The notes under the pieces are model-generated. The model had not been told where the DNA came from and made no database searches. It worked only from the letters and a program-made list of their open reading frames with translations. DNA of 64,000 nt from Arthrobacter yangruifuii. Its GTDB lineage: Bacteria; Actinomycetota; Actinomycetes; Actinomycetales; Micrococcaceae. A program made the translations under genes and the position numbers. This document shows, in pieces, positions 42,882 through 51,616 of the stretch. How positions within the stretch are numbered: the stretch's first letter is position 1; every line of letters starts with the position of its first letter. The DNA is taken from the NCBI RefSeq assembly GCF_009192775.1, contig NZ_VTFX01000005.1, positions 1-64,000 on the forward strand. The letters are read 5' to 3'.

Positions 42882-43417
42882 TGGCGGCGCAGATTCAACC
42901 GGTGCTGGTCACCGTCCCCCTCAGCCCACGGCATCCCCATTCCGTCAGGACCATCGTGGGCCTCAGCATGGCTGCCATGTTGTTCCTCGTCCTGGGGGGC
43001 GGGGACCTGGCCACTCTGCTCATAGGCATCGGTTTCCTTTTCCATCCGGTGCGGGCAACCACGGACAAGCTGGTCCGGTGGCCGCGGCAGGACCGTGCAG
43101 ACGCGGAAGCCCTCACCAGGGTGGTTCGCGAGTACTTTTACAACGCCCCGGCTGTGGATGTGCACGGTGTCCGGGAACTGGCCGCGAAGCGGCAGGTGCA
43201 GGTCAACGGCGGCGGGGGCGGACAGCTGCGCATTGCCCTCACCGGCCGCCGGAAGCCCACCGCGGCAGGGAGCAGGCCGGAGGCCAGGATGTCCTTCAAA
43301 TGCGGGGACGTGGGGCTGACGGACTTCGACCGGCTGCTGCAGAACGCCGAAAACGATCCCTCCGTCCGGCGGGCGACGGACCGGATGCGCCGGCCGGAGA
43401 CCGGGGCGGCGGCCTAG
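42881..43417 (+). CDS. membrane protein with C-terminal cytoplasmic domain, unknown
   Basis: The 178-residue protein has one or two hydrophobic helices (TIVGLSMAAMLFLVLGG; LATLLIGIGFLFHP). A soluble domain follows with a Gly-rich VQVNGGGGGQLRIALTGRRKP hairpin and a tail with an LLQNAENDPSVRRATDR helix. It is translationally coupled to the helical protein upstream. The pair probably acts together at the membrane; no function can be named. Confidence 0.7.
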   Translation: MAAQIQPVLVTVPLSPRHPHSVRTIVGLSMAAMLFLVLGGGDLATLLIGIGFLFHPVRATTDKLVRWPRQDRADAEALTRVVREYFYNAPAVDVHGVRELAAKRQVQVNGGGGGQLRIALTGRRKPTAAGSRPEARMSFKCGDVGLTDFDRLLQNAENDPSVRRATDRMRRPETGAAA

Positions 43418-43500
43418 CTCCGGACCGTGTCCGGTGGTTCCGACCGGTGCCGGTGGGAACGGCGGCAGTTTGTGTGCCCGGCGGCTGAGATCATGGAAGT

Positions 43501-43920
43501 ATGCAGACACTCAGCCTTCAGGAAGCCACCGCCCTCGCAGAACAGGCAGCAGCCGTGGCGGAGGCCCATATTCCCTACGGGTCGGGGCTGGGAGCCCCGA
43601 CGTCCTTCACGCTTGCGTGGCTGATGGCAAACGCCGGGTTGGAGGATGTGAAGGTGGCCAGTGGAAGCTCGGGCATGGGGGACCATTTTTGGGTGGAGAC
43701 GGATCAGTGGCGCATCGATCCGACCCTGCGCCAGTTCGCCCGGCTGAACGACCGTCCGCTGGTGGTTCCCGTCAGCGAGCCCGGCAACTTTGCCGCCGAC
43801 AAGTACCATGCCGTGCCCCGCGCCCGGCAGGACGCAGTGCGGGAAGTCTCCTATGGATTCCGCAACGCGGCCGAAACCGAGGCGTTCGTGGACGAGATGG
43901 AGGCAGCCGTCCGGCTGTAG
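43501..43920 (+). CDS. transglutaminase-like protein lacking the catalytic cysteine
   Basis: The 139-residue protein has a stretch GDHFWVETDQWRIDPTLRQF, with His62 and Asp73, that recalls the His and Asp motifs of transglutaminase/NAT-like papain folds. An upstream helix, GAPTSFTLAWLMANAG, stands where the nucleophile Cys would be expected. The protein contains no Cys at all, so it is either a non-catalytic relative or a chance resemblance. It probably is a single gene; the weak family call rests on one motif. Confidence 0.6.
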   Translation: MQTLSLQEATALAEQAAAVAEAHIPYGSGLGAPTSFTLAWLMANAGLEDVKVASGSSGMGDHFWVETDQWRIDPTLRQFARLNDRPLVVPVSEPGNFAADKYHAVPRARQDAVREVSYGFRNAAETEAFVDEMEAAVRL

Positions 43921-44005
43921 GCTTCCAGGCCCCCGTCCGCCGGGGTGCCGGCCGGGCCGTCCCGCCCCGGGAAACCTCCGGGTGCGAACGTGGAAAACTG
44001 GAACC

Positions 44006-44671
44006 ATGCAGCCGTTCGACAAAGTCCAGCCCATTGTCCTGCTGGTGGATAAAACGCATCCCGCCGCTCACCGGGACGCCGTGGCCGCCGCCGCCGTCGC
44101 CAGTGTCCGGGCCTACACCGCCACCGAGGACAGCGAGGCGTGGGAAAACTGGCTCTACGGCCGGTTCACGAAAACCGTCCGCCGCGCCAATCCCACGACG
44201 TTTGAGCGCCTGGCCGCCGAAGCGCCTTCGGGTCCTGTGACGGTGGGCCGCGCACAGGCCCTCGCCTTCGAACCGGTCACCTACGAAGAGATGCCCAAGA
44301 ACCTGGCCAAGCTGCAGGTTTCCGGCACCCAGCTGCCGGATGAGGACCCTGCACCCCGGCCGGCGGACAGCCCGGAGATCGTCCTGAACGCAGACCTGGA
44401 AATGTCCACCGGCAAAGCCTCCGCGCAGGCCGCCCACGCGCTGCTGTCCTGGTACCTGCAGCTGGATCCCGCCGCCCGGCAGGCCTGGCAGGATGCCGGG
44501 GAGCCTGCGGGCGTGCGCTTCACCGCGGGGGAGCAGTTCACGGAGCTGGCCGCCCGCCCCGGTGCCGGTCCGCTGATAGTCGATGCCGGGATGACCGAGA
44601 TTGCGCCGGACACCGCCACCGCGTTCGTAGCGGCGGCAAGCTTCAGTCCGGCCGCCGGTTCCCGCGCCTGA
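44006..44671 (+). CDS. PTH2-type peptidyl-tRNA hydrolase domain protein
   Basis: From ATG 44006 the 221-residue protein has an N-terminal half of about 120 residues without clear family. A PTH2-like domain follows, starting EIVLNADLEMSTGKASAQAAHALLSWY, which carries the GK-x-x-AQ-x-AH signature of archaeal/eukaryotic type peptidyl-tRNA hydrolases. It may release peptides from stalled peptidyl-tRNA in addition to the usual bacterial Pth, but activity is not assured. The upstream frame to 43790 overlaps the previous gene and was rejected. Confidence 0.75.
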   Translation: MQPFDKVQPIVLLVDKTHPAAHRDAVAAAAVASVRAYTATEDSEAWENWLYGRFTKTVRRANPTTFERLAAEAPSGPVTVGRAQALAFEPVTYEEMPKNLAKLQVSGTQLPDEDPAPRPADSPEIVLNADLEMSTGKASAQAAHALLSWYLQLDPAARQAWQDAGEPAGVRFTAGEQFTELAARPGAGPLIVDAGMTEIAPDTATAFVAAASFSPAAGSRA

Positions 44672-44713
44672 CATACAGGCACCGCGTGCCTGGACCGTGA
44701 TAGAAAGACTCGG

Positions 44714-45958
44714 GTGAGCCAGAGCAAGAGAACGCAGGAAAAGACCACTGGGCGCGGATCCACCCTGCCCTTCTGGCTGATCGCCGCCGCCGTGGTTCTG
44801 GTGGCCGTGAACCTGCGCCCCGGAGCGTCCTCCGTGGGACCGGTCCTGGCCGAACTGCAGGCAGGGCTGGGCCTGGACGCCACGGCTGCCGGTGTGCTGA
44901 CCGCGCTGCCCGGCCTGACCTTCGCGGCAGTCGGAGCGCTCGCCGTCGCCCTGTCCCGCAAAGCCGGTATCAACGGCTCGATTGTCCTGGCCCTGGCTGC
45001 GGTGGCCGGCGGACTGCTGGTGCGGGCCTTCGTGGATTCGGCGGTGCTGTTCCTGGTGCTGACGGTGCTGGCCTTCGCCGGCATGGCGGTGGGTAACATC
45101 CTTGTCCCGGCCTTCATCAAGCGCCACGGCGGCAGGCACCTGCCGGTCCTGAACTCGGTCTACGGCACCACTCTCGCCCTGGGTGCCACCCTGCCGCTGT
45201 TGTTCGGCGGCATCCTCGCCGGCACGGATGCGGAGGGCTGGCGGCTAAGCCTGGGACTCTGGGGAGCAGCGGCGCTGGGCGCCTGCATCTTCTGGGCGGT
45301 CCTGACACTGCGCACCGGCCGTGACCCGGTAGCTGCTGTCGGCGGGGGACGGCGCACCAGGACGCGGATGCGGTCTTCACGCACCGCCGTCGCGCTGAGC
45401 ATTTTCTTCGGCGTGCAGTCGATGCATGCCTATGTCCAGTTCGGCTGGATGGCCCAGATCTACCGTGACGCAGGGCTGGAGCAGGCCACTGCCGGACTGA
45501 TGGCCGCGATCATTGCCGGTCTCGGCATTCCCGGCGGGCTGATCATGCCCGTGCTGGTGGCCCGTTCCCCGCGGCTGCGGTTCTACATTGCCGGACTCGG
45601 TGTCTGCATGGTGGCCGGCTACAGCGGGCTGCTGCTGATACCGGACACGCTGCCGTGGCTGTGGGCAGTGTTCCTGGGCGTGGCCGGATTCGCGTTCCCC
45701 ACCGCGCTGGCCCTGATCACCGCCCGTTCCCGGGAGCCGCAGGTGACCGCGCAGCTTTCGGGCTTCATCCAGCCCGTCGGGTACCTGCTGGCCGCAACGG
45801 GCCCGTTCGCCATCGGTGCCCTGCACGAGCTGTCCGGCAGCTGGACCCTGCCGATCTCCCTCCTCATCGCCTCCTCCGTCATCATGGTGGGCGCCGGCAT
45901 CCGTGCTGCCGCGCCCCGGTATGTGGATGACGAGCTCGAGGCGCAAAACGCCCGGTGA
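44714..45958 (+). CDS. MFS transporter, CynX/NimT family
   Basis: The 414-residue major facilitator has the CynX/NimT opening VNLRPGASSVGPVLAELQ, 12 predicted helices and the mid-protein FFGVQSMHAYVQFGWMAQIYRDAGL segment common in this group. These proteins move small anions or drugs such as cyanate or 2-nitroimidazole; the substrate here is unknown. GTG 44714 has a weak ribosome site. Confidence 0.87.
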   Translation: MSQSKRTQEKTTGRGSTLPFWLIAAAVVLVAVNLRPGASSVGPVLAELQAGLGLDATAAGVLTALPGLTFAAVGALAVALSRKAGINGSIVLALAAVAGGLLVRAFVDSAVLFLVLTVLAFAGMAVGNILVPAFIKRHGGRHLPVLNSVYGTTLALGATLPLLFGGILAGTDAEGWRLSLGLWGAAALGACIFWAVLTLRTGRDPVAAVGGGRRTRTRMRSSRTAVALSIFFGVQSMHAYVQFGWMAQIYRDAGLEQATAGLMAAIIAGLGIPGGLIMPVLVARSPRLRFYIAGLGVCMVAGYSGLLLIPDTLPWLWAVFLGVAGFAFPTALALITARSREPQVTAQLSGFIQPVGYLLAATGPFAIGALHELSGSWTLPISLLIASSVIMVGAGIRAAAPRYVDDELEAQNAR

Positions 45959-46018
45959 TAGGTTCGAAAGGTTCGGCATTGCCTAGCCGGACTGCTTCCA
46001 GGAGAGGAGAACCTGCAC

Positions 46019-46786
46019 ATGGAAAACCGTTTTGAGGGCAAAATCGTCATTGTCACCGGCGCCGGATCCGGCATCGGCGAAGCAGCGGCACGGGGGTTCG
46101 TTGCCGAAGGAGCCACCGTTGTCCTGACCGACACCGTGGCAGAGAAAATCACCGCCACGGCAGCCGACCTGCCGGACGGCACGGCCACCGCCGTCGTCGC
46201 CGATTCGGCGAACTGGGACGACATCCGCAAGGTCGTCGAGGACACCGTGGCTGCCCACGGGCACCTGGACGTGCTGGTGAACAACGCCGGTACGCTGGCC
46301 AACGGTCCGGTCGAAGAGACCGAGGTCGAGGAATGGCACCGGGTCATCGAGACCGATCTGTCGGGTGTTTTCTACGGTACCAAGGCCGCTATTCCGTACC
46401 TGATCGAATCCAAGGGCTGCATCGTCAACACCTCATCGGTCTCCGGCATGGCCGCCGACTGGAATATGAGCGCCTACAACGCCGCCAAGGGCGGGGTCAA
46501 CAACTTCACCCGCGCCGTTGCCCTGGACCACGGCAAGGACGGGGTCCGCGTGAACGCCGTGGCGCCGGGCCTGATCTGGACCGACCTGGTCGAGGACAAA
46601 AAAGACGATGAGGAGCAGAAGGCGAAGTTCGCCGAACGCATCGCCCTGGGCCGCCCCGGCCAGCCGGACGAGGTGGCGGACGCGATCCTGTTCCTGGCCT
46701 CCGATGCCGCCCGGTTCATCACCGGAGCCATCCTGCCCGTCGACGGCGGCACCACGGCCAGCAACGGACAGCCGCAGCAGGCCTGA
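46019..46786 (+). CDS. short-chain dehydrogenase/reductase (classical SDR)
   Basis: A 255-residue classical SDR with TGAGSGIGEAAA for NAD(P) binding, DVLVNNAGT, the catalytic Ser in VNTSSVSG and the Tyr-x-x-x-Lys pair in YNAAKGG. The C-terminal FITGAILPVDGGTTA is standard. It is an alcohol/ketone oxidoreductase of unknown substrate. GGAGAGGAG precedes the ATG. It stands alone, convergent to another SDR gene. Confidence 0.9.
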   Translation: MENRFEGKIVIVTGAGSGIGEAAARGFVAEGATVVLTDTVAEKITATAADLPDGTATAVVADSANWDDIRKVVEDTVAAHGHLDVLVNNAGTLANGPVEETEVEEWHRVIETDLSGVFYGTKAAIPYLIESKGCIVNTSSVSGMAADWNMSAYNAAKGGVNNFTRAVALDHGKDGVRVNAVAPGLIWTDLVEDKKDDEEQKAKFAERIALGRPGQPDEVADAILFLASDAARFITGAILPVDGGTTASNGQPQQA

Positions 46787-46812
46787 GGGACGGCGCCCTG
46801 CCCGGTACCGGG

Positions 46813-47571
46813 TCAGCGCAGGTGGGAGGCGCCGTTGACGTCGATGATGGTGCCGCTGGTCCAGATAGGTGCTTCGGTGGCCAGCCAGGCTACGGTCGCG
46901 GCGACTTCCTCCGGTTCCGCCACCCGGTTGAACGGACTCTGCGCCCGGATGGCAACGCCGCTTTCTCCCTCCAGTGCGGGACGGCCCATCCGGGTGTCCA
47001 CGAACCCCGGGGCGACGGCGGCGGCGAAGATTCCGTGCGGTGCCAGCGAGAGTGCGAGGGACTGGGTCAGGGCATGCAGGCCGGCTTTGCTGGCGCCGTA
47101 GGCCGGGTTGTCCGGTTCCCCGCGGTAGGCACCGCGCGATCCGACGTTCACCAGCCGGCCGCCCGCCGGCCCCTGGCTCCGGGACAGCAAATGCCCGGCC
47201 ATCAGCCGGCATAGATTCGCCGGCGCCATCAGGTTCACGTCAATGGTCTGCCGCCAGGCTGCCTCCCAGTCCTCAAAGGACCCGGACGTCACCGGCTGGG
47301 AACGGAAAATCCCCGCGTTGTTCACCAGGACGTCCAGCCCGCCCAGCTGATCCACCGCCTCGGCGAAAACCTGCCGGCAGCCCTCCGGAGAAGCCAGATC
47401 CCCCACGACGACGGCGTGGCCGCTCCCGGGAAGGGCGGCCGCCACCCGACGCGCGGCCTCGGCGTCGTGCCCGGCATGGACCGCCACCGTGTGGCCCGCC
47501 TCCGCGAGTGCGGCGGCAATTGCTGAACCGATGCCGCGGCCGGCGCCGGTGACCAGGATGTTTGAGTTCAT
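46813..47571 (-). CDS. short-chain dehydrogenase/reductase (classical SDR)
   Basis: A 252-residue classical SDR with TGAGRGIGSAIAAALAEAG, DVLVNNAGIFR, the Ser in LVNVGSRGAYRG and YGASKAG as the catalytic Tyr-Lys pair. The end, WTSGTIIDVNGASHLR, is typical. It is similar in type to, but clearly different from, the neighbouring SDR on the other strand. No pathway is evident. Confidence 0.9.
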   Translation of the reverse strand: MNSNILVTGAGRGIGSAIAAALAEAGHTVAVHAGHDAEAARRVAAALPGSGHAVVVGDLASPEGCRQVFAEAVDQLGGLDVLVNNAGIFRSQPVTSGSFEDWEAAWRQTIDVNLMAPANLCRLMAGHLLSRSQGPAGGRLVNVGSRGAYRGEPDNPAYGASKAGLHALTQSLALSLAPHGIFAAAVAPGFVDTRMGRPALEGESGVAIRAQSPFNRVAEPEEVAATVAWLATEAPIWTSGTIIDVNGASHLR

Positions 47572-47608
47572 GGGTTCAGAGCCTACCCGGACGGCCGGTT
47601 GCCGCGGG

Positions 47609-49477
47609 TCAGGGCCGCCGGGTGCCAGGACCGGAAAGCCGGGACGCTTCCAGCGCCGCGATCAGGGTGGCGGCGTCGTAGGGGCCGTGGTGTCGGCGGG
47701 TGCCGATAAAAAACGTGGGGGTGCCGTGCAGGTCCATGGACTCGGCGTCCAGGGCATCATCCAGCACCCGGTTGCTGACCTCGGCGGAGCGCTGGTCCGC
47801 CTCGAAACGTTCCATATCCAGTCCCATCTCCTCGGCGGCGCGGAGCAGGTCCTCCGGCAGCAGGTCATCCTGGTGTTCAAAGAGATGGGCGCTGTACGGC
47901 AGGAACTGCCCCTGGCGGGCAGCTGCTTCCGCGGCTTCGGCGGCGGCGACGGCGTTCGGGTGGACCCGGGAGAGTGGAAAATGCCGCCAGACGTAGCGCA
48001 GCTCCGGCCCGAAGTGCTCCCGGACTTCCATAATGGTGCCGGTGGCCTTGCTGCAGAAGGGGCATTCATAGTCCCCGTATTCCACCAGCGTCAGCGGGGC
48101 ATCGGGCGGTCCCACCACGTGGTCCCGGCCCGGGTCCACCGGACGGGCCAGGATCTGCCCCGGAGGTACGGCCGGACGGCGCCGCTCTTCCACCCGGAAG
48201 ACCACGGTCCCTGCGGCGAAGGCCAGGACGGACGCGGCGAGCACGGCCACCCGGGCCTCGTTCTGCAGGACGGGATCCTCGATGGCCAGGCCGATGATGA
48301 ACAGGGCGATGGTGAATCCGATGCCGGAGAGGGCCGCTCCGCCGGCGATGCGTCCCAGGGTCAGTCCCGGACCGAATTCACCGATCCGCAGCCGCTTCAA
48401 CACGGCTGATGCCCCGAAGATGCCCAGGAATTTCCCCAGGACCAGGCCGCCGACGATGCCCCAGGCCAGCGGGGACCGGGCCGCCCGGTCCAGGGTCGCC
48501 CCGTCCAGCCGAACCCCGGCATTGGCCAGGGCGAACAACGGCAGGATCAGGTAGTCCACGTACGGGGTATAGGCGCTGTGCAGGCGTTCGTTGATGGAAA
48601 TCGATTCCCGCAGGCTGGAGGCTGCGGCGCGGGCGTACCCCGAGTTGGGGGATTGGCGGAAAATGCGGGCCAGGTCCAGCGCGTGCTCCACCTGGTGCCT
48701 GCTGGGAGCGAACACGGGGACCAGCAGGGCGATTCCCACACCGGCGAGGGTCGGATGCACGCCCGAGGCGTAAAAGGCCAGCCAGGTGAGCACAGCCAGG
48801 ACGGCATAAACCGGACCGCGGCCCCGGGGCAGATACCGGGTGCAGAACACGGCTGCCAGCCCCGCGAAAGCCAGGACAAGAGCCGCAGGCTCCAGATGGT
48901 CGGTGTAGACGACGGCGATGACGCTGAGGGCGGCAACGTCGTCGACCACCGCCAGGGTCAGCAGGAAGATCCGCAGCCGGCCGGGCACCTTCGGACCCAC
49001 AATGGCCAGGGCACCCAGCAGGAAGGCGGTATCCGTGGAGATGACCACACCCCAGGCACCGGCGTTTTCCGTGCCGGCGGTGAACGCCAGGAAGATCACC
49101 GCCGGCACGGCAAGCCCAGCGGCGGCCGCGACCACCGGGACCACGGCCCGGGAGCGGTTGGTCAGCTCGCCGAGGGCAAATTCCCGCCGCACTTCTAGCC
49201 CCACCACAAAAAAGAAGACGGCCATCAGGGCGTCATTGACCAGCTCCCGCAGGGTCAGCTCCAGGCCCGTTCCGCCGGCCCGCACCTGCACGGTGGTGTC
49301 CCAGAAATTCCCGTAGGAGGCGGCCGCCGGTGCGCTGGCCCAGATGCCGTTGGCCCACAGCACCGCGGCGAGGGTGGCCAGCAGCAGCAGGGCAGCAGGG
49401 CGCTTGTCTGCCGCACCCCCACTGGTCCTGACGGGGGCGGTGGCGATGCGTTGCGGCCGGCCGGGCACGGGAGGCAC
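47609..49477 (-). CDS. nhaA: NhaA Na+/H+ antiporter fused to a DsbA-like thioredoxin domain
   Basis: Residues 1 to about 410 form NhaA, with ELVNDALMAVFFFVVGLEVRREF and the ion-binding pair in TLAVVDDVAALSVIAVVYT. After a short linker (about 430-620) comes a DsbA/thioredoxin domain with CPFC at Cys472/Cys475 and the cis-Pro loop LHGTPTFFIG. The antiporter part exchanges Na+ for protons at the membrane. The fused redox domain is known from actinobacterial NhaA proteins but its job is unclear. The start is a GTG at 49477. Confidence 0.92.
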   Translation of the reverse strand: MPPVPGRPQRIATAPVRTSGGAADKRPAALLLLATLAAVLWANGIWASAPAAASYGNFWDTTVQVRAGGTGLELTLRELVNDALMAVFFFVVGLEVRREFALGELTNRSRAVVPVVAAAAGLAVPAVIFLAFTAGTENAGAWGVVISTDTAFLLGALAIVGPKVPGRLRIFLLTLAVVDDVAALSVIAVVYTDHLEPAALVLAFAGLAAVFCTRYLPRGRGPVYAVLAVLTWLAFYASGVHPTLAGVGIALLVPVFAPSRHQVEHALDLARIFRQSPNSGYARAAASSLRESISINERLHSAYTPYVDYLILPLFALANAGVRLDGATLDRAARSPLAWGIVGGLVLGKFLGIFGASAVLKRLRIGEFGPGLTLGRIAGGAALSGIGFTIALFIIGLAIEDPVLQNEARVAVLAASVLAFAAGTVVFRVEERRRPAVPPGQILARPVDPGRDHVVGPPDAPLTLVEYGDYECPFCSKATGTIMEVREHFGPELRYVWRHFPLSRVHPNAVAAAEAAEAAARQGQFLPYSAHLFEHQDDLLPEDLLRAAEEMGLDMERFEADQRSAEVSNRVLDDALDAESMDLHGTPTFFIGTRRHHGPYDAATLIAALEASRLSGPGTRRP

Positions 49478-49680
49478 TCAGACCCGTGCCGGCGCAGGTG
49501 CCTGCAGCATAGGGGAATCCCTCCTGCGGAAGATGGTGGTCCCGACGCCTGGCAGCAGCAGGACGGACAACTGCCGCCCATCATAGGCGCGGCAGCGGAC
49601 GTGGGCGCCAACACCCGACTATGAGGCACGGCTCACAGGGCGATAGGGTGAATTGATCTCGTTCTTTGAAAGGCTCCACC

Positions 49681-51207
49681 ATGCACCGTCGCATTGCCCA
49701 CGCTGGACTCCAGAAACTCGTTATGACCGCTGACCAGGCTGCGTCCATGATCCGGCCGGGAATGACGGTCGCCATGAGCGGCTTCACCGGAGCCGGCTAC
49801 CCCAAGGCCGTGCCGCAGGCCCTCGCCGCCCAGATGGAAACGGCACATGCCCGGGGCGAGGAGTTCCAGATCAAGGTCCTCACCGGTGCCTCTACGGCCC
49901 CGGAGCTTGACGGCGTGCTGGCCAAGGCCGGCGGCATGGAACTGCGCCTGCCGTACCAGTCCGATCCCACAATGCGGAAACGGATCAACGACGGCGAACT
50001 CGAGTACATCGACATCCATCTGGGACACGTGGCCCAGTACACCTGGTTCGGGTTCTACGGGAAGATCGACCTGGCCGTCATCGAAGTGGTCGGCATCAAC
50101 GAGGACGGCAGCCTCATTCCGTCCTCCTCCGTGGGCAACAACAAAACGTGGCTGGAGCAGGCGGACAAGGTCATCCTCGAGGTGAACCGCCAGCAGCCCG
50201 AAGCCATGGACGGCATGCACGACGTCTATTACGGCACCGCCCTGCCCCCGCACCGCAAGCCCATCATGCTGGTCAATCCGGACGACCGGATCGGCGAGCC
50301 CTACCTGCGCCTGGACCCGGAGAAGGTCATTGCCGTGGTGGAAACCGACGCCCCGGACCGCATGACCCCTTTCGCCGCCCCGGATGAAACCTCCCAGCAG
50401 ATTGCCGGACACCTGCTGGACTTCTTTGACACCGAAATCAAGGCCGGACGGCTGACGGACAAGCTTCTTCCCCTGCAGTCCGGGGTGGGCAACATCGCCA
50501 ACGCCGTCCTCGCCGGGCTCTCCACCGCCGGCTACACCGGACTCACCGCGTACACCGAGGTGATCCAGGACGGAATGCTGCACCTGATCCGCGACGGCGT
50601 GATCCGGGTGGCGTCGGCAACCTCCTTCTCCCTGAGCCCGGCGGGCATCGAGGAGTTCAACGCCAACATCGACTTCTACCGCAAACGCATCATCCTGCGG
50701 ACCCAGGAAATCTCCAACCATCCGGAACTGATCCGCCGGCTCGGCTGCATCGCCATGAACGGCATGATCGAAGCGGACATTTACGGCAACGTGAACTCCA
50801 CCCATGTGGCCGGTACGTCCATGATGAACGGCATCGGCGGCTCGGGCGACTTCGCCCGCAACGGCTTCCTGTCCGCGTTCATGTCACCAAGCACCGCCAA
50901 GGGCGGCAAGATCTCCGGCATCGTCCCCATGGCCGCCCACGTGGACCATACCGAACACGACACGATGCTGATCATCACCGAGCGGGGCCTGGCGGATCTG
51001 CGCGGGCTTTCACCCAAACAGCGGGCCCGGACCATTATCGAGAAGTGCGCCCACCCGGACTTCCAGCCGCTGCTGCAGGATTATTTCGATCGTGCCAGCC
51101 GGGACAGCCTCGGCAAGCACACCCCGCACCTGCTGGACGAATCCCTGGCCTTCCACCAGCGGTTTGTGGAGACAGGCACCAGCCTGCCGGCAACGGCAGG
51201 CCTCTGA
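49681..51207 (+). CDS. acetyl-CoA hydrolase/transferase family (succinyl-CoA:acetate CoA-transferase-like)
   Basis: The 508-residue class I CoA-transferase has the catalytic Glu in AYTEVIQDGM. It also has an N-terminal SGFTGAGYPKAVPQAL, GVGNIANAVLAGL, and the C-terminal AGTSMMNGIGGSGDFARNG and IVPMAAHVDHTEHD motifs of the Cat1/AarC group. It probably transfers CoA between succinyl-CoA and acetate, or hydrolyses acetyl-CoA. ATG 49681 has GAAAGG 7 bases upstream and is preferred over the one five codons earlier. Confidence 0.9.
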   Translation: MHRRIAHAGLQKLVMTADQAASMIRPGMTVAMSGFTGAGYPKAVPQALAAQMETAHARGEEFQIKVLTGASTAPELDGVLAKAGGMELRLPYQSDPTMRKRINDGELEYIDIHLGHVAQYTWFGFYGKIDLAVIEVVGINEDGSLIPSSSVGNNKTWLEQADKVILEVNRQQPEAMDGMHDVYYGTALPPHRKPIMLVNPDDRIGEPYLRLDPEKVIAVVETDAPDRMTPFAAPDETSQQIAGHLLDFFDTEIKAGRLTDKLLPLQSGVGNIANAVLAGLSTAGYTGLTAYTEVIQDGMLHLIRDGVIRVASATSFSLSPAGIEEFNANIDFYRKRIILRTQEISNHPELIRRLGCIAMNGMIEADIYGNVNSTHVAGTSMMNGIGGSGDFARNGFLSAFMSPSTAKGGKISGIVPMAAHVDHTEHDTMLIITERGLADLRGLSPKQRARTIIEKCAHPDFQPLLQDYFDRASRDSLGKHTPHLLDESLAFHQRFVETGTSLPATAGL

Positions 51208-51222
51208 CCTGAGGACGCCCGC

Positions 51223-51603
51223 CTAGCTGCCGCGCAGCCGGTCCAGTTCGCGGCGGTCCTTTTTGGTGGGGCGGCCGGCTCCCCGGTCCCGGACCGGAAT
51301 GCCCAGTGCCGGAGCAGCGGGCCGGGCGGGAGTGGAGTCAATAAAGCAGTGCGAGGCAGCCTCGGCACCCACCCGCTTATTGATCAGCTGGCGTACCTCG
51401 AGGATCCGTTCGAAGCCGGGCTGCCGGATCCGGACGGTGTCCCCGGGCTGCACCGGCTGTGCGGCCTTGGCCGGATTGCCGTTCAACCGGACGTGGCCGG
51501 CACGGCACGCGGCGGTGGCGGCGGAGCGCGTCTTGTAGGCGCGGACCGCCCACAGCCAGGCGTCCACCCGGACGGATTTGGAAGTGCTCGCTGGAATGCT
51601 CAT
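51223..51603 (-). CDS. S4-domain RNA-binding protein (Hsp15-like)
   Basis: The 126-residue protein begins with an S4 RNA-binding domain (VRVDAWLWAVRAYKTRSAATAACRAGHVRLNGNPAKAAQPVQPGDTVRI) and ends with a basic tail (GRPTKKDRRELDRLRGS). This is the layout of the heat-shock protein Hsp15, which recycles free 50S subunits carrying nascent chains. Similar short S4 proteins are widespread in Actinobacteria. Confidence 0.88.
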   Translation of the reverse strand: MSIPASTSKSVRVDAWLWAVRAYKTRSAATAACRAGHVRLNGNPAKAAQPVQPGDTVRIRQPGFERILEVRQLINKRVGAEAASHCFIDSTPARPAAPALGIPVRDRGAGRPTKKDRRELDRLRGS

Positions 51604-51616
51604 GGGAGTTCCGAGT

